Origin: Gemmatimonadales bacterium | GTDB lineage: Bacteria; Gemmatimonadota; Gemmatimonadetes; Gemmatimonadales; GWC2-71-9 | Assembly: GCA_036265815.1 (NCBI GenBank) | Contig: DATAOI010000052.1 | Location: 1 to 64,000 of the forward strand | Reading direction: 5' to 3' | Length of the DNA stretch: 64,000 nt | Shown here: in pieces, positions 32,956 to 40,736 of the stretch | Position numbering within the stretch: the stretch's first letter is position 1 | Layout of the letters: every line of letters begins with the position of its first letter | Notes under the pieces: model-generated | Database searches by the model: none | Seen by the model: the letters and a program-made list of their open reading frames with translations, nothing else | Told to the model about the DNA's origin: nothing | Translations under genes and position numbers: made by a program

Positions 32956-34649
32956 ATCCGTTGAGGAGCCTCCGAAGCCGAGTCATCACCGGGATGGCGC
33001 TGCTGATCGCCATGGTCTTCGTTATCGCGCTGCTGGGCGTGCGATCGATTCGCGCGCTCGACACCTCGGTCGATCAGGAGCTCACCCTGGTGCTGCAGAG
33101 CACCGACCTGGGCAACGGCCTGGTCTCCTCCATGGCCTCGGAAGTACGCTCGGCGGAACAGTACCTGCTCCGGCCGTCTGCCCAGCTTCGTATGCAGATG
33201 CTGGAAGAGGGCGACTCCGCGTACGCGCTCCAGCGGCGCTACCGCGGACTGGCCTCGCTCACCACATCCGACCGTTACATCGTCAACAAGATCGCCGCCA
33301 ACCAGGCCCAGATCGAGGTGGCCTACGGCACCGCCCAGGCCCTCGCCGACCTCGGCCGGCTGGACGAGGCCCGGCGAACGGCGGACCTGGCGCGGGCGCC
33401 GTCGGATACCTTGCTGGGAGACGTGCGGGCTCTCGGGCTGGCCCAGACCACCCGGTCGGTCACGAGGGCCGCGGATCTGCGGCGGCACGCGCGGAATCAG
33501 CGTTCGACGCTGTGGGTCCTCTTCGCCGCGTCGCTTCTCCTGGGGAGCTGCACCTCATACTGGACGGTGCGCTCGGTGGACCGGCCGCTCACCCGGCTGA
33601 TCAGCGCCGCGGACCAGTTCGGTGCGGGCGATCTCCGCGCGGTGCGCCTGGGCTCGGCGATGCCGACCGAGATCGAGCGCCTGGGGCGGGCGATGGACGA
33701 CATGGGATCGCGGCTTCGGGGCGTGGTGGTCTCGGTGGTCAGCGAGGCGAGTCAGATCGGCAACAGCGCCACGGATTTCTCCGCCATGAGCGAGGAGCTG
33801 GCCGCGAGCAGCGGCGAGATCTCCACCGCCATGGTGAAAATCGCCGCCAGCGCCGAGCAGCAGGTGGCCGGCATGGAGAAGGCCGACGGCCTGCTGCTGA
33901 GTCTCCGGCAGATCGCCGAAGCCAACGCGCGGGCCGCAGGACGGGTCGTCGAGCTGGGCGACCGAATCCAGAACCTTGCCGCCCACCACCGGACCGACGT
34001 ATCGGCGGCGGGACAGACCCTGCTGGACGTCCGCGAAGTCGTCCGCGCCAGCGCGGTACAGGTGCAGGAGCTGACTCGGCTCTCGGAGCCGATCACCGCC
34101 TTCATCGATCTCACCAAGCAGATCTCCTCCCAGACCAACCTGCTCGCGCTCAACGCCGCGATCGAGGCGGCGCGGGCCGGCGAGCACGGTCGCGGCTTCG
34201 CGGTGGTTGCGGAGGAGGTCCGGCGCCTGGCCGACTCGAGCGCCCGGGCGGCCGAGGACGTGGCCAAGACGGTGGCGCAGATCCGCAAACAGGTGCGGGG
34301 CGTGTCGGAGACGATGGAGTCGGGCTCCACCAAGGTGCAGGGCATCGAGAACGTCGCGCTGGCGGCTGCGCGGGCACTGGAGGAGATCTCCACGGCTGTG
34401 GAGGAGGTCCATACGGCCGCGGAGGACGTGGCCCGCGAGGCGGCGGCGAACCGGCACATCGTCGAGCAACTGGGAATGCGGACTCAGGAGGTGAGCCAGG
34501 CTGCGTCGGAGCACGCCTCAGCGAGCGAGGAAGTCACCGCCGCGGCGGAGCAGCAGAGTGCTAGTACGGAGGAGATGGCCGCGGCGGCGAGCGACCTGCT
34601 TCAGGGTGCGACGCGGCTGACGGCGCTGATGCAGGAATTCAAGACGTAA
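32952..34649 (+). CDS. Methyl-accepting chemotaxis protein
   Basis: A 565-aa chemoreceptor. It has a first transmembrane helix ([20 protein letters not shown]), a periplasmic four-helix-type sensor to about residue 180, a second helix ([20 protein letters not shown]), a HAMP domain and a cytoplasmic signalling coil whose tip is [20 protein letters not shown] and [20 protein letters not shown]. Gln/Glu pairs near the C-terminus are candidate methylation sites. The GTG start overlaps the preceding binding-protein stop, so the two are translationally coupled and probably form one sensing unit. No CheA/CheW/CheY genes are in the window. Confidence 0.94.
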   Translation: MNPLRSLRSRVITGMALLIAMVFVIALLGVRSIRALDTSVDQELTLVLQSTDLGNGLVSSMASEVRSAEQYLLRPSAQLRMQMLEEGDSAYALQRRYRGLASLTTSDRYIVNKIAANQAQIEVAYGTAQALADLGRLDEARRTADLARAPSDTLLGDVRALGLAQTTRSVTRAADLRRHARNQRSTLWVLFAASLLLGSCTSYWTVRSVDRPLTRLISAADQFGAGDLRAVRLGSAMPTEIERLGRAMDDMGSRLRGVVVSVVSEASQIGNSATDFSAMSEELAASSGEISTAMVKIAASAEQQVAGMEKADGLLLSLRQIAEANARAAGRVVELGDRIQNLAAHHRTDVSAAGQTLLDVREVVRASAVQVQELTRLSEPITAFIDLTKQISSQTNLLALNAAIEAARAGEHGRGFAVVAEEVRRLADSSARAAEDVAKTVAQIRKQVRGVSETMESGSTKVQGIENVALAAARALEEISTAVEEVHTAAEDVAREAAANRHIVEQLGMRTQEVSQAASEHASASEEVTAAAEQQSASTEEMAAAASDLLQGATRLTALMQEFKT

Positions 34650-34657
34650 GCGAGGGG

Positions 34658-35017
34658 TTACCGCCTCCGGCCGCTCTTGGCCGCCTTCTTGGTCTTCTTC
34701 ACCGCCTTGACCGTCCTGCTCTTGGCTCTCGCCTTGGCCTTGAGCGCCCGCTCCCGATCAGCCGCCTTGTCGGCGCGCCGCTGCTCCGCGGCGTGGACCT
34801 CGGCCAGCAGCCGATCACCCTCCTCTTGGCCCAGGAGCCCGCGGCGGGTGGCATACCGCACCAGCTCTTCGGCGTCCTGCACGTTGAACTCCGCCAGCCG
34901 CGCGCCCGCCCGGATCACGTTGCCCAGCGCGTCCGCCACCGGGCTACGCAGCACGTTGGCGATGCCGGGAAGGGTTTCCAGCAAGGTCGAGATTTGTGAA
35001 CCGCCGAGTTCCGACAC
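34658..35017 (-). CDS. Basic protein with Lys/Ala-rich tail
   Basis: About 119 aa. The N-terminal ~65 residues are helical (ISTLLETLPGIANVLRSPVA, AEELVRYATRRGLLGQEEGD). The C-terminal 40 residues are extremely basic (KAKARAKSRTVKAVKKTKKA), like histone-H1-type or PhaF-type tails that bind DNA. The start is one of two consecutive GTG codons (35017 or 35020) behind GGAGGA. Role unknown; it may be a nucleoid-associated or granule-associated protein. Confidence 0.7.
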   Translation of the reverse strand: MSELGGSQISTLLETLPGIANVLRSPVADALGNVIRAGARLAEFNVQDAEELVRYATRRGLLGQEEGDRLLAEVHAAEQRRADKAADRERALKAKARAKSRTVKAVKKTKKAAKSGRRR

Positions 35018-35103
35018 CACGCGTCCTCCTTCGCCTGCGGATCGCCGGGCACCTGGAGTGCCGGCATGAGCGAATTCTCGCATGGCGGTGGCCACCGCGC
35101 TAG

Positions 35104-35121
35104 TAGTATGTGATCATACTA
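35104..35121. promoter_or_regulatory. AT-rich dyad upstream of the basic protein gene
   Basis: TAGTATG-TGAT-CATACTA is a perfect 7-bp dyad around 4 nt, unusually AT-rich for this genome. It lies about 85 nt upstream of the GTG start at 35017, where an operator would be expected. The regulator is unknown. Confidence 0.4.
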
Positions 35122-35149
35122 TGCGAAGATTTGTGACCCACCAAACAAG

Positions 35150-35176
35150 CGCCCCGCCTGATGGCCCGGCGGGGCG
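35150..35176 (-). terminator. Probable terminator after the cupredoxin gene
   Basis: A 9-bp perfect stem (CGCCCCGCC with GGCGGGGCG) around a 9-nt loop, followed on the minus strand by CTTGTTTGG. It lies 33 nt beyond the cupredoxin stop. Confidence 0.6.
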
Positions 35177-35209
35177 TATCCAGAAGCTTATCCAACACAA
35201 AGGCTTAAC

Positions 35210-35623
35210 TCACTCCACCGTGAGCGTCCCCCGCATGTCGTAGGCTCGATGGGGCAGACAGTAATACAGGTATGTCCCCGGCGGCACCTGAGGCACCACC
35301 ATCTGGTAGTCCTTGCCCGTGGCCGTCAGGAGCGGACTGCTGAGGTCACCCGAGCGACGCGGCATGGCGCTGTTGAACGCCCCGCGCACCCCGGGCGAGA
35401 GCCCCCGCCCCTCGAACACCACGGAATGCGGCGCGCCGCTCACCACCCGAAACACCACGATATCGTTCGGCTTGACTGTGATCGCCGATGGGTCGAAGCG
35501 GAACTCCTGCTTTCCCTGATCAGCTACGAGTCGGACGACATGGGTCGCCTGGGCCCATGCAGGCGCGGAGATGCCCGTGCAGAGGAGGGATATGGCGAGC
35601 CAGGATCTCCGCCGTGCATTCAT
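35210..35623 (-). CDS. Plastocyanin-like cupredoxin
   Basis: A 137-aa exported type-1 copper protein. The signal peptide (RSWLAISLLCTGISAPAWAQ) ends before ATHVV. The copper ligands are visible: His in SGAPHSVVFEG, and Cys, His and Met in YYCLPHRAYDM. These proteins carry single electrons in the periplasm. The ATG at 35623 has GGAGTG upstream; a longer frame is rejected because it overlaps the divergent zinc-finger gene. A terminator hairpin follows. Confidence 0.88.
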   Translation of the reverse strand: MNARRRSWLAISLLCTGISAPAWAQATHVVRLVADQGKQEFRFDPSAITVKPNDIVVFRVVSGAPHSVVFEGRGLSPGVRGAFNSAMPRRSGDLSSPLLTATGKDYQMVVPQVPPGTYLYYCLPHRAYDMRGTLTVE

Positions 35624-35723
35624 CGCGTCACACTCCGTGTTCCAGCCAGACACCGACGCAAACCTTTGCGCACCCGCGCAGCAATCGGTAAATTGGGAAT
35701 CGTGAGGCGGGTGGGCTAGTTCC

Positions 35724-36017
35724 ATGCCACGGTACCCGCCAGAAGGGCCGACTTTGGGTCGTCGGGGCATCAAGGAGTACCGAGCGCCGGAAGCGCTGAT
35801 TCTGATCGCCGCGGATCGGGACCAGAAACCCCTGGTCTGTCCCTCCTGTAACTCGATCGATGTCGAGCGCACGCCGGAACGATCGTCCTCTGAGGACGCG
35901 CAGGGCGGGCGGGTCACCCTCCATTGCACGGCCTGCGGCCGGAGTGCGGCCTACATCCCCCGGATGCTGAGCCGCTCCTCGATGCCCGAGGCTCCCCGAC
36001 CCCACGTCGGCAACTGA
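35724..36017 (+). CDS. Small zinc-ribbon protein
   Basis: A 97-aa protein with one zinc ribbon formed by CPSC and CTAC about 30 residues apart, the remainder being basic and low complexity. It may bind nucleic acid. No family is recognised. It is divergent from the cupredoxin gene and ends 13 nt before the lepB stop on the other strand. Confidence 0.55.
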   Translation: MPRYPPEGPTLGRRGIKEYRAPEALILIAADRDQKPLVCPSCNSIDVERTPERSSSEDAQGGRVTLHCTACGRSAAYIPRMLSRSSMPEAPRPHVGN

Positions 36018-36029
36018 CGCCCGTCCAGC

Positions 36030-36752
36030 TCACCGCGGCTGGGTGAACAGCCGAGTCCAGCGAACCGCAGTCAGGAACGGCACCGCACGCCAACTGCTGG
36101 GATCGTAGCTGAAGTAGACCACCAGCGGACGTCCGCGGACATTCTGCCGCGGGAGGAATCCCCAGTAGCGCCCGTCGTACGAGCTGTCCCGGTTGTCCCC
36201 CATCATGAAGAACGAATCGGCCGGCACCACGATCGGCCCCCAGTCCTGCAGGTCGGGCTGATAGCTCGCCGTGTCGCGCTGCACCAGATGGGGCAGTTGC
36301 CAGGCCCGCATCTTGGCCCGCTGCACCGGATCCTCCGACCGGGTCGGGTCGGAATGCACCGCGTAGGGCTCGTCGACCTTCCTCCCGTTCCGGTACAGCT
36401 GTCCGCTTTCCATGTACAGCGTGTCGCCCGGCATCCCGATCAGCCGCTTGACCACCTTCAGCCCTTCTTCCTCGACCGAATCGAACACCAGGATGTCGTC
36501 CCGCTGCGGCTCCCGCACCGCCGGCAGATGGGCATGGATGATGGGGACTTCCGCGCCATAGAGCGCCTTGTTCACGAACAGGAAGTCACCGATCAGCAGG
36601 GTGTTCTCCATGCTGCCGGAGGGAATGCGAAACGCCTCCACCAGGAAGGTGCGCAGGAAGAACCAGACGACGAGGGCTACGACGATGGATTTGGTCCATT
36701 CCCACAGCCAGGCCACGATGGAGCGGGCTGGCGTGGCGGTCGAGACAGTCAT
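36030..36752 (-). CDS. lepB: Signal peptidase I
   Basis: A 240-aa membrane serine protease that removes signal peptides from exported proteins. One N-terminal transmembrane helix (SIVVALVVWFFLRTFLVEAF) leads into box B, IPSGSMENTLLIGD, with the catalytic Ser at about 47; the general-base Lys is at about 102 in KVVKRLIGMPGD; GDNRDSSYDGRYWGF is box E. Length and motif order are those of Gram-negative LepB with a single anchor. It lies 51 nt downstream of bcp on the same strand. Confidence 0.95.
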   Translation of the reverse strand: MTVSTATPARSIVAWLWEWTKSIVVALVVWFFLRTFLVEAFRIPSGSMENTLLIGDFLFVNKALYGAEVPIIHAHLPAVREPQRDDILVFDSVEEEGLKVVKRLIGMPGDTLYMESGQLYRNGRKVDEPYAVHSDPTRSEDPVQRAKMRAWQLPHLVQRDTASYQPDLQDWGPIVVPADSFFMMGDNRDSSYDGRYWGFLPRQNVRGRPLVVYFSYDPSSWRAVPFLTAVRWTRLFTQPR

Positions 36753-36803
36753 GCAGCTTTCCAGGATAAGTGGGTGCCGGAAAGATAATGGGACGGCTGC
36801 CGC

Positions 36804-37289
36804 TCAGGCGTCGGCCAACGCGGCGAGCACCTGGGCGGGATGCTTCGCCGCGTTCGCCACCCGTGCCCAATGGCGGCGTACCCGTCCGTCGGGGCCGATC
36901 CAGACGGTCGACCGGATCACCCCGGTGGTCTTCCGGCCATAGAGCGTCTTTTCTCCGTAGGCCCCATAGGCACGCATCACCGCGTGATCGGGATCCGACA
37001 GGAGGGTGAACGGCAGCCGGTACCTGGCCGCGAAGCGCCGGTGCGACTCCGCATCGTCGGCCGACACGCCCAGCACGACCGCGCCGGATCGCCCGAGCGC
37101 GTCCCACTCGTCGCGGAAGCCGCAGGCCTCCTTGGTGCAGCCGGGTGTGTCATCCCGCGGATAGAAGTAGAGAATGACGTGCCTCCCGGTGAAATCTCCC
37201 AGGGAGACCTCGCGCCCCGTGGCATCGCGCAGGGTAAAGTCGGGCGGCTTGTCACCGGGCTCCAACGCTGGCACTCTCCTCCCCGGCAT
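36804..37289 (-). CDS. bcp: Thiol peroxidase of the Bcp/PrxQ family
   Basis: A peroxiredoxin that reduces peroxides in the cytoplasm. The peroxidatic Cys is in YPRDDTPGCTKEAC (about residue 51 from the 37289 start) with the resolving Cys five residues later, the PrxQ arrangement. Start choice is unusual: four in-frame ATGs at 37289, 37304, 37319 and 37334 lie in a tandem repeat, and the first three are each preceded by GGAGAGG. All could be used, giving N-termini that differ by five-residue units (MPERR). The shortest is listed because MPGRRVPALEPGDKPPDF already gives a complete domain. Confidence 0.93.
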   Translation of the reverse strand: MPGRRVPALEPGDKPPDFTLRDATGREVSLGDFTGRHVILYFYPRDDTPGCTKEACGFRDEWDALGRSGAVVLGVSADDAESHRRFAARYRLPFTLLSDPDHAVMRAYGAYGEKTLYGRKTTGVIRSTVWIGPDGRVRRHWARVANAAKHPAQVLAALADA

Positions 37290-37950
37290 TCGCCTCTCCG
37301 GCATTCGCCTCTCCGGCATTCGCCTCTCCGGCATTCGCCGGCGAACGCTGGATGAGCTTCGGGCTCACCCTCGCGCCCTCTCCCAGGCGCTCCTGCCCAC
37401 CGACCACGACCACCTCGCCCGAGTCGACTCCGCTCTTGAGCTCGACGAACCCCGGTGTCCGGACGCCCAGCTCCACCTGCCGCCGGGTCGCCTTGCCGTG
37501 GTCCGTCACCCAGACGAAGCTCGAGCCCTGGCCGGGGATGATCGTCGCCCGCAGGTTGCGCAGGAAGTGGAAGATGATGATCACCACCAGGACCGCGGCG
37601 AGCACCAGGGTATCCTCCGCTTCCCGGATGGACCGGCTCACGAAGATCGACTGGTCGAACGCGACGGCCAGCTTGACCCCGGGCGGCAGCGCCTCCTGGA
37701 TCTTGGGCAGCTCGGCTCGGATGGCATCGGCCACCTGGATCAGGTTGGCCTTGGACTGGCGGACCACGCCGATCGCCACCGCGGGCGTGCTGTTGAATCG
37801 CAGCGCGCTACGCTCGTCTTCGGCTCCCAGCTCGACCCGACCCACGTCGCTCAGCTTCACCAGCACGCCGCCGGCGTTGGACACCACCAGGCTGGAGAAC
37901 TCCTCCGGCGTGAGCACCGGCCGCTGGATGGACAGCTCGGAGAGCTTCAT
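37252..37950 (-). pseudogene. Chimeric remnant of an RND efflux pump and membrane-fusion protein
   Basis: A 232-codon open frame joins three pieces that are normally separate. Residues 1-13 (MKLSELSIQRPVL) are the very N-terminus of an AcrB-type RND pump. TPEEFSSLVV onward to NLRATIIP corresponds to about residues 230-350 of such pumps (porter-domain strand, then transmembrane helix 2). The rest, from GQGSSFVWVTDHGKATRRQV to GEGARVSPK, is the C-terminal domain of a periplasmic membrane-fusion protein. The last ~25 residues are NAGEA repeats read from the 15-bp repeat shared with bcp. A pump this incomplete cannot work, so it is a deletion fossil that has stayed in frame. An assembly artefact is possible. 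Confidence 0.75.
37285..37338. repeat. 15-bp tandem repeat, 3.6 copies, each with ribosome-binding site and ATG
   Basis: The unit GGAGAGGCGAATGCC (minus strand) is repeated at 37285-37299, 37300-37314 and 37315-37329, with a 9-nt partial copy to 37338. Every full unit contains a Shine-Dalgarno GGAGAGG followed by ATG 3 nt later, in frame with bcp. The same DNA read in the other frame encodes NAGEA repeats at the end of the RND remnant. Confidence 0.85.
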
Positions 37951-38050
37951 AGATGGTCCTGCCGGTTAATGCGAGCCAGCTCGTGCCTTTGGCGGACCCC
38001 CGGATCCGCGACCTGTTGCCCTACGAACGACCTCCCTGAGAGATTCAGGG

Positions 38051-38404
38051 ATGGCCCTCAAACTCTCGTCCCGCCAGCAGACGCAGCTCGCCTACCTGGA
38101 GACCCTCCCACCCAAGTTCCAGCGGATCTATTCGGTGATCGAGGCGATGGGGGCGCTACAGGCCGACGAGGCGATGGTGCGCGGGCTGGCGCGTCTGCTG
38201 GACGACATCAAAGGCAACTCGGCCGCGTTGAGCCTCGGCGGTCTGGCCGACACCGCCGGACTCATGGGAACGATGGCGCGACGGGGTGGGAGTCTGCAGG
38301 TGAAAGTGCGGGGCCTGCGGGAGCTGCTGGGCAGCCTCAAGATCAACTACGACGGGGCATTGCGGCAGGCAACCACGCCGGAGGCGCCGGCGCGGGACAA
38401 GTAA
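38051..38404 (+). CDS. HPt-like helical protein lacking the phospho-histidine
   Basis: A 117-aa all-helical protein. The central stretch RLLDDIKGNSAALSLGGLAD resembles the HPt motif (H-x-x-K-G-x-x) with Asp in place of the His, and the following helix GLMGTMARRGGSLQVKVRGL fits the fourth HPt helix. It may be a phosphotransfer antagonist or an unrelated helical bundle. No partner gene is adjacent. Confidence 0.5.
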   Translation: MALKLSSRQQTQLAYLETLPPKFQRIYSVIEAMGALQADEAMVRGLARLLDDIKGNSAALSLGGLADTAGLMGTMARRGGSLQVKVRGLRELLGSLKINYDGALRQATTPEAPARDK

Positions 38405-38413
38405 GGCCGGCCG

Positions 38414-38587
38414 TCAGCGCCGAGCGGCGCCGCCACGGCGGGCGACGATGGTGTCGATGATCGGACCGGCAATGAGCACGATCATGGCGTTGATCACTCC
38501 GCCGATCAGCGCGGAGACGAAGGTCAGCGCGCCAAGGATGAGCGCGGCGCCGATGGTGGCCAGCAGGACTCCAAGCCAGTACATCAT
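38414..38587 (-). CDS. 57-aa membrane protein
   Basis: A complete small frame from ATG 38587 with GGAGAAG upstream. It encodes two hydrophobic segments (LGVLLATIGAALILGALTFV and INAMIVLIAGPIIDTIV) and a basic C-terminal tail RRGGAARR. It probably sits in the inner membrane as a helical hairpin. No family was recognised; conversion of such small membrane proteins to stress roles is known but not shown here. Confidence 0.65.
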   Translation of the reverse strand: MMYWLGVLLATIGAALILGALTFVSALIGGVINAMIVLIAGPIIDTIVARRGGAARR

Positions 38588-38665
38588 GTGCTTCTCCGGT
38601 CGGATTTCGGGGGCCCGAACGGGGTAGGTTAGCCGCGAGAGAGCCCCGACAGCAACTCCTGCTCC

Positions 38666-40141
38666 TCAGCCCGCCCGCTGCCGATCCGCTTGCAGCACGC
38701 GATCGGCTGCGTAGCGCACCACTCCCTCGGCTTCGCGGGCCAGGCGTTCCAGGCTGACGCGCGCCGCCGGGGTATCGGAGAGTCCCAGCGCATTGACCGC
38801 CGCGAGTCGCTGACCAGTGGTGTAGCCCTGACGCCGGAGGATGCTTCGCCGGGTGAGGGCTACCGTCGACAGGGCCCCGGCGGTTTCCGGCGTGCCCATC
38901 CGGCCGAGCGCCGAGACGATGGCATGCCAGGCTTCGCCGTCGCGCTCGGTCTCCAGGGCGCCGACCAGCAGAAGTGCCAGCGCCCCACCTCGCCACATCC
39001 CGATCGCGTCGGCGGCCGCGGCCCGGGTCTTGGGATCGGGGTGATGGAGCGCATCGCGCAGGGCCTCGGCGGAAGGTCCGCGGTGAATCTCGCCCAGGGC
39101 GCGGACCGCCGCGGCCCTGATCCGCTCATCCCGGTGGCTCAGCAGAGGGGCGAGCGCCTCCACCGCCTCGGGCCGGCCCAGGCGGCCGAGCAGGGCGGCG
39201 CCGTGGCGGATCTCGTGCGCGTGATGCCCCTGCAGCAGGGGCGTCACCATGGGATACACCTCGGGCATGCCGCCGAGCACGTCGTAGAAGAAGGCCCGCA
39301 CGCCGATGGCCTCCCCCTGCCGCAGCCGGTCGAGCAGTACCTCGCCGGCGTCGGGCCCGAGCCAGCGCAGCACCTCGGTGGCGCGTCCACGGACCTCCGC
39401 GTCGCGCTCAGCCAGGTCCACGACGGCTTCCACGGCATTTCGGGAGATGCCCCGCCGCACCTCAATGCCGAACATGCGGCGCTCGACCGCGGGGACTTTC
39501 GGGGCCAGCCGGACCAGATCGTAGGCCGTGTGGAGCAAGGTCTCCCAGGCGACGTTGCGGGCGCTTCGAACCAGCGATTCCTGCAGCTGGGCGATGGTGG
39601 CGCGCTGCTCCGTAATGGCATAGAGCCGGCGCTCTCCGGTGAGCCGCCGGTCGCCCCCCAGCCGGCGCTCGTTGCCGGTCCAGCGAGCCCGGGCCGAATG
39701 CCGCCGCTCCTCCCAACGCCGCCGCTCCCCCGTGCGGGCCTGCTCGGCTCTCGAGCGGTCGGGGCTCCGCTCGAGGCGTGGTCCTTCGACCGAGGGCGCA
39801 GCCGCGGCGAGCGGAATCAGCTCGACCTGCACGTGGGCCGTGCTCGGCAGCGGCGTCAGGTCGTGCGCCAGCGCGCGCGCCAGGGCCAGCAGCTCGTGCG
39901 GCTCGGCGCCAGCGGAGATCCGGAGGTGATCGACCGATCGAGCGAGCAGCCTGCCCTTGAGCGTCAGCTCATCGGGAATGACGCTCCACTCCACGCCGGC
40001 CTCCACCTCGACCGGATGCTCGGCGACGGCAGCGGCGGCGGCGGTGAGTGCCAGATCTTGCGCCGCGTCATTCCCGGGGTCGGCCCGGAGGAGCGCGACG
40101 AGATCACCGAAGCGCTTCACAAAGGTGGACGTGAGGTCCAC
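38666..40141 (-). CDS. HEAT-repeat protein
   Basis: A 491-aa protein. From about residue 210 onward it is built of HEAT/PBS-lyase-like repeats (RHGAALLGRLGRPEAVEALA, DERIRAAAVRALGEIHRGPS, DPKTRAAAADAIGMWRGGAL). The first ~110 residues form a different domain (TFVKRFGDLVALLRADPGND, LLALARALAHDLTPLP), and residues ~130-180 are an Arg-rich linker (RRRWEERRHSARARWTGNER). It is probably a protein-interaction scaffold. The GTG at 40141 is chosen for its position after GGATCGAGC; a longer frame has an unlikely N-terminus. Confidence 0.75.
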   Translation of the reverse strand: MDLTSTFVKRFGDLVALLRADPGNDAAQDLALTAAAAAVAEHPVEVEAGVEWSVIPDELTLKGRLLARSVDHLRISAGAEPHELLALARALAHDLTPLPSTAHVQVELIPLAAAAPSVEGPRLERSPDRSRAEQARTGERRRWEERRHSARARWTGNERRLGGDRRLTGERRLYAITEQRATIAQLQESLVRSARNVAWETLLHTAYDLVRLAPKVPAVERRMFGIEVRRGISRNAVEAVVDLAERDAEVRGRATEVLRWLGPDAGEVLLDRLRQGEAIGVRAFFYDVLGGMPEVYPMVTPLLQGHHAHEIRHGAALLGRLGRPEAVEALAPLLSHRDERIRAAAVRALGEIHRGPSAEALRDALHHPDPKTRAAAADAIGMWRGGALALLLVGALETERDGEAWHAIVSALGRMGTPETAGALSTVALTRRSILRRQGYTTGQRLAAVNALGLSDTPAARVSLERLAREAEGVVRYAADRVLQADRQRAG

Positions 40142-40560
40142 GCTCGATCCTTTATGAGGGACTTGGGGACTTGGCAAGGTGCACTCCGATCGTGAACCGC
40201 GCAACTCGGTACGCTCGGACCATTCCACCGCCGTCGGGGGCCTTTGCCCGCGGCGGGCGGACCATCAGAAACGGGGGCGAGACTCGGACCCGCACCTGGG
40301 CGCTGGACTGCGGCGGAACGGGCGGGTGGCCCGCGACGGATCCACACCTGCCTGGGTCCGCCAGGGGAGTGCCTGCTCCACGGCGAGATCAGGAAAATAT
40401 CACAATTTCGTTTCCGGAGCACGCGACCCTGGCGAGACCGGCCCCGCGTGCCGTCGAGGCCGATAACAGGGAGACGTTTGCGGCGGCGGCCGGCTCATCC
40501 CGAATGACCCTTCGCGGGCCGCTCGCCTTGACGGTCCGGACCAAACCGATACATTGAACG

Positions 40561-40620
40561 ATGCACCTCGCCAACACCTCCAATCGCAATCGCGCCACGA
40601 ATTACTACGTGTTCACGTAG
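40561..40620 (+). CDS. Possible 19-aa leader peptide
   Basis: ATG to TAG with sequence ending TNYYVFT. It lies 44 nt before a terminator-like hairpin and 117 nt before the outer-membrane gene stop-to-start. The arrangement resembles an attenuation leader, but the ribosome-binding site is poor and no clear amino-acid bias stands out besides YYVF. Confidence 0.2.
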   Translation: MHLANTSNRNRATNYYVFT

Positions 40621-40663
40621 GAGTCGGGGAGTTCGGGTGCATGATGCTGGTGGCAGTTCCCGG

Positions 40664-40695
40664 CCCGCTCGACTCATTCGGCGGGTTTTCTTGTT
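40664..40695 (+). terminator. Terminator-like hairpin upstream of the outer-membrane gene
   Basis: CCCGC and GCGGG pair with an inner CGA/TCG extension and are followed by TTTTCTTGTT. It lies 40 nt before the ATG at 40737 on the same strand, so it could attenuate that gene. Confidence 0.45.
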
Positions 40696-40736
40696 ATCCC
40701 TGAAGCCATCGTCCCTTCATCTCCGCGGGAGACCTC

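Larger units (their letters stand above)
40142..40736. other. Gap before the outer-membrane protein gene
   Basis: Nothing protein-like longer than 20 codons is seen. It contains a 19-codon frame at 40561-40620, the inverted repeat CTACGTG-TT-CACGTAG at its end, and a terminator-like hairpin at 40664-40695, which together suggest a regulatory leader for the gene at 40737. Confidence 0.4.

Noticed and set aside
37285-37338. CRISPR-like array
   Set aside because: The units are directly adjacent without spacers and are only 15 bp long, so it is a tandem repeat.
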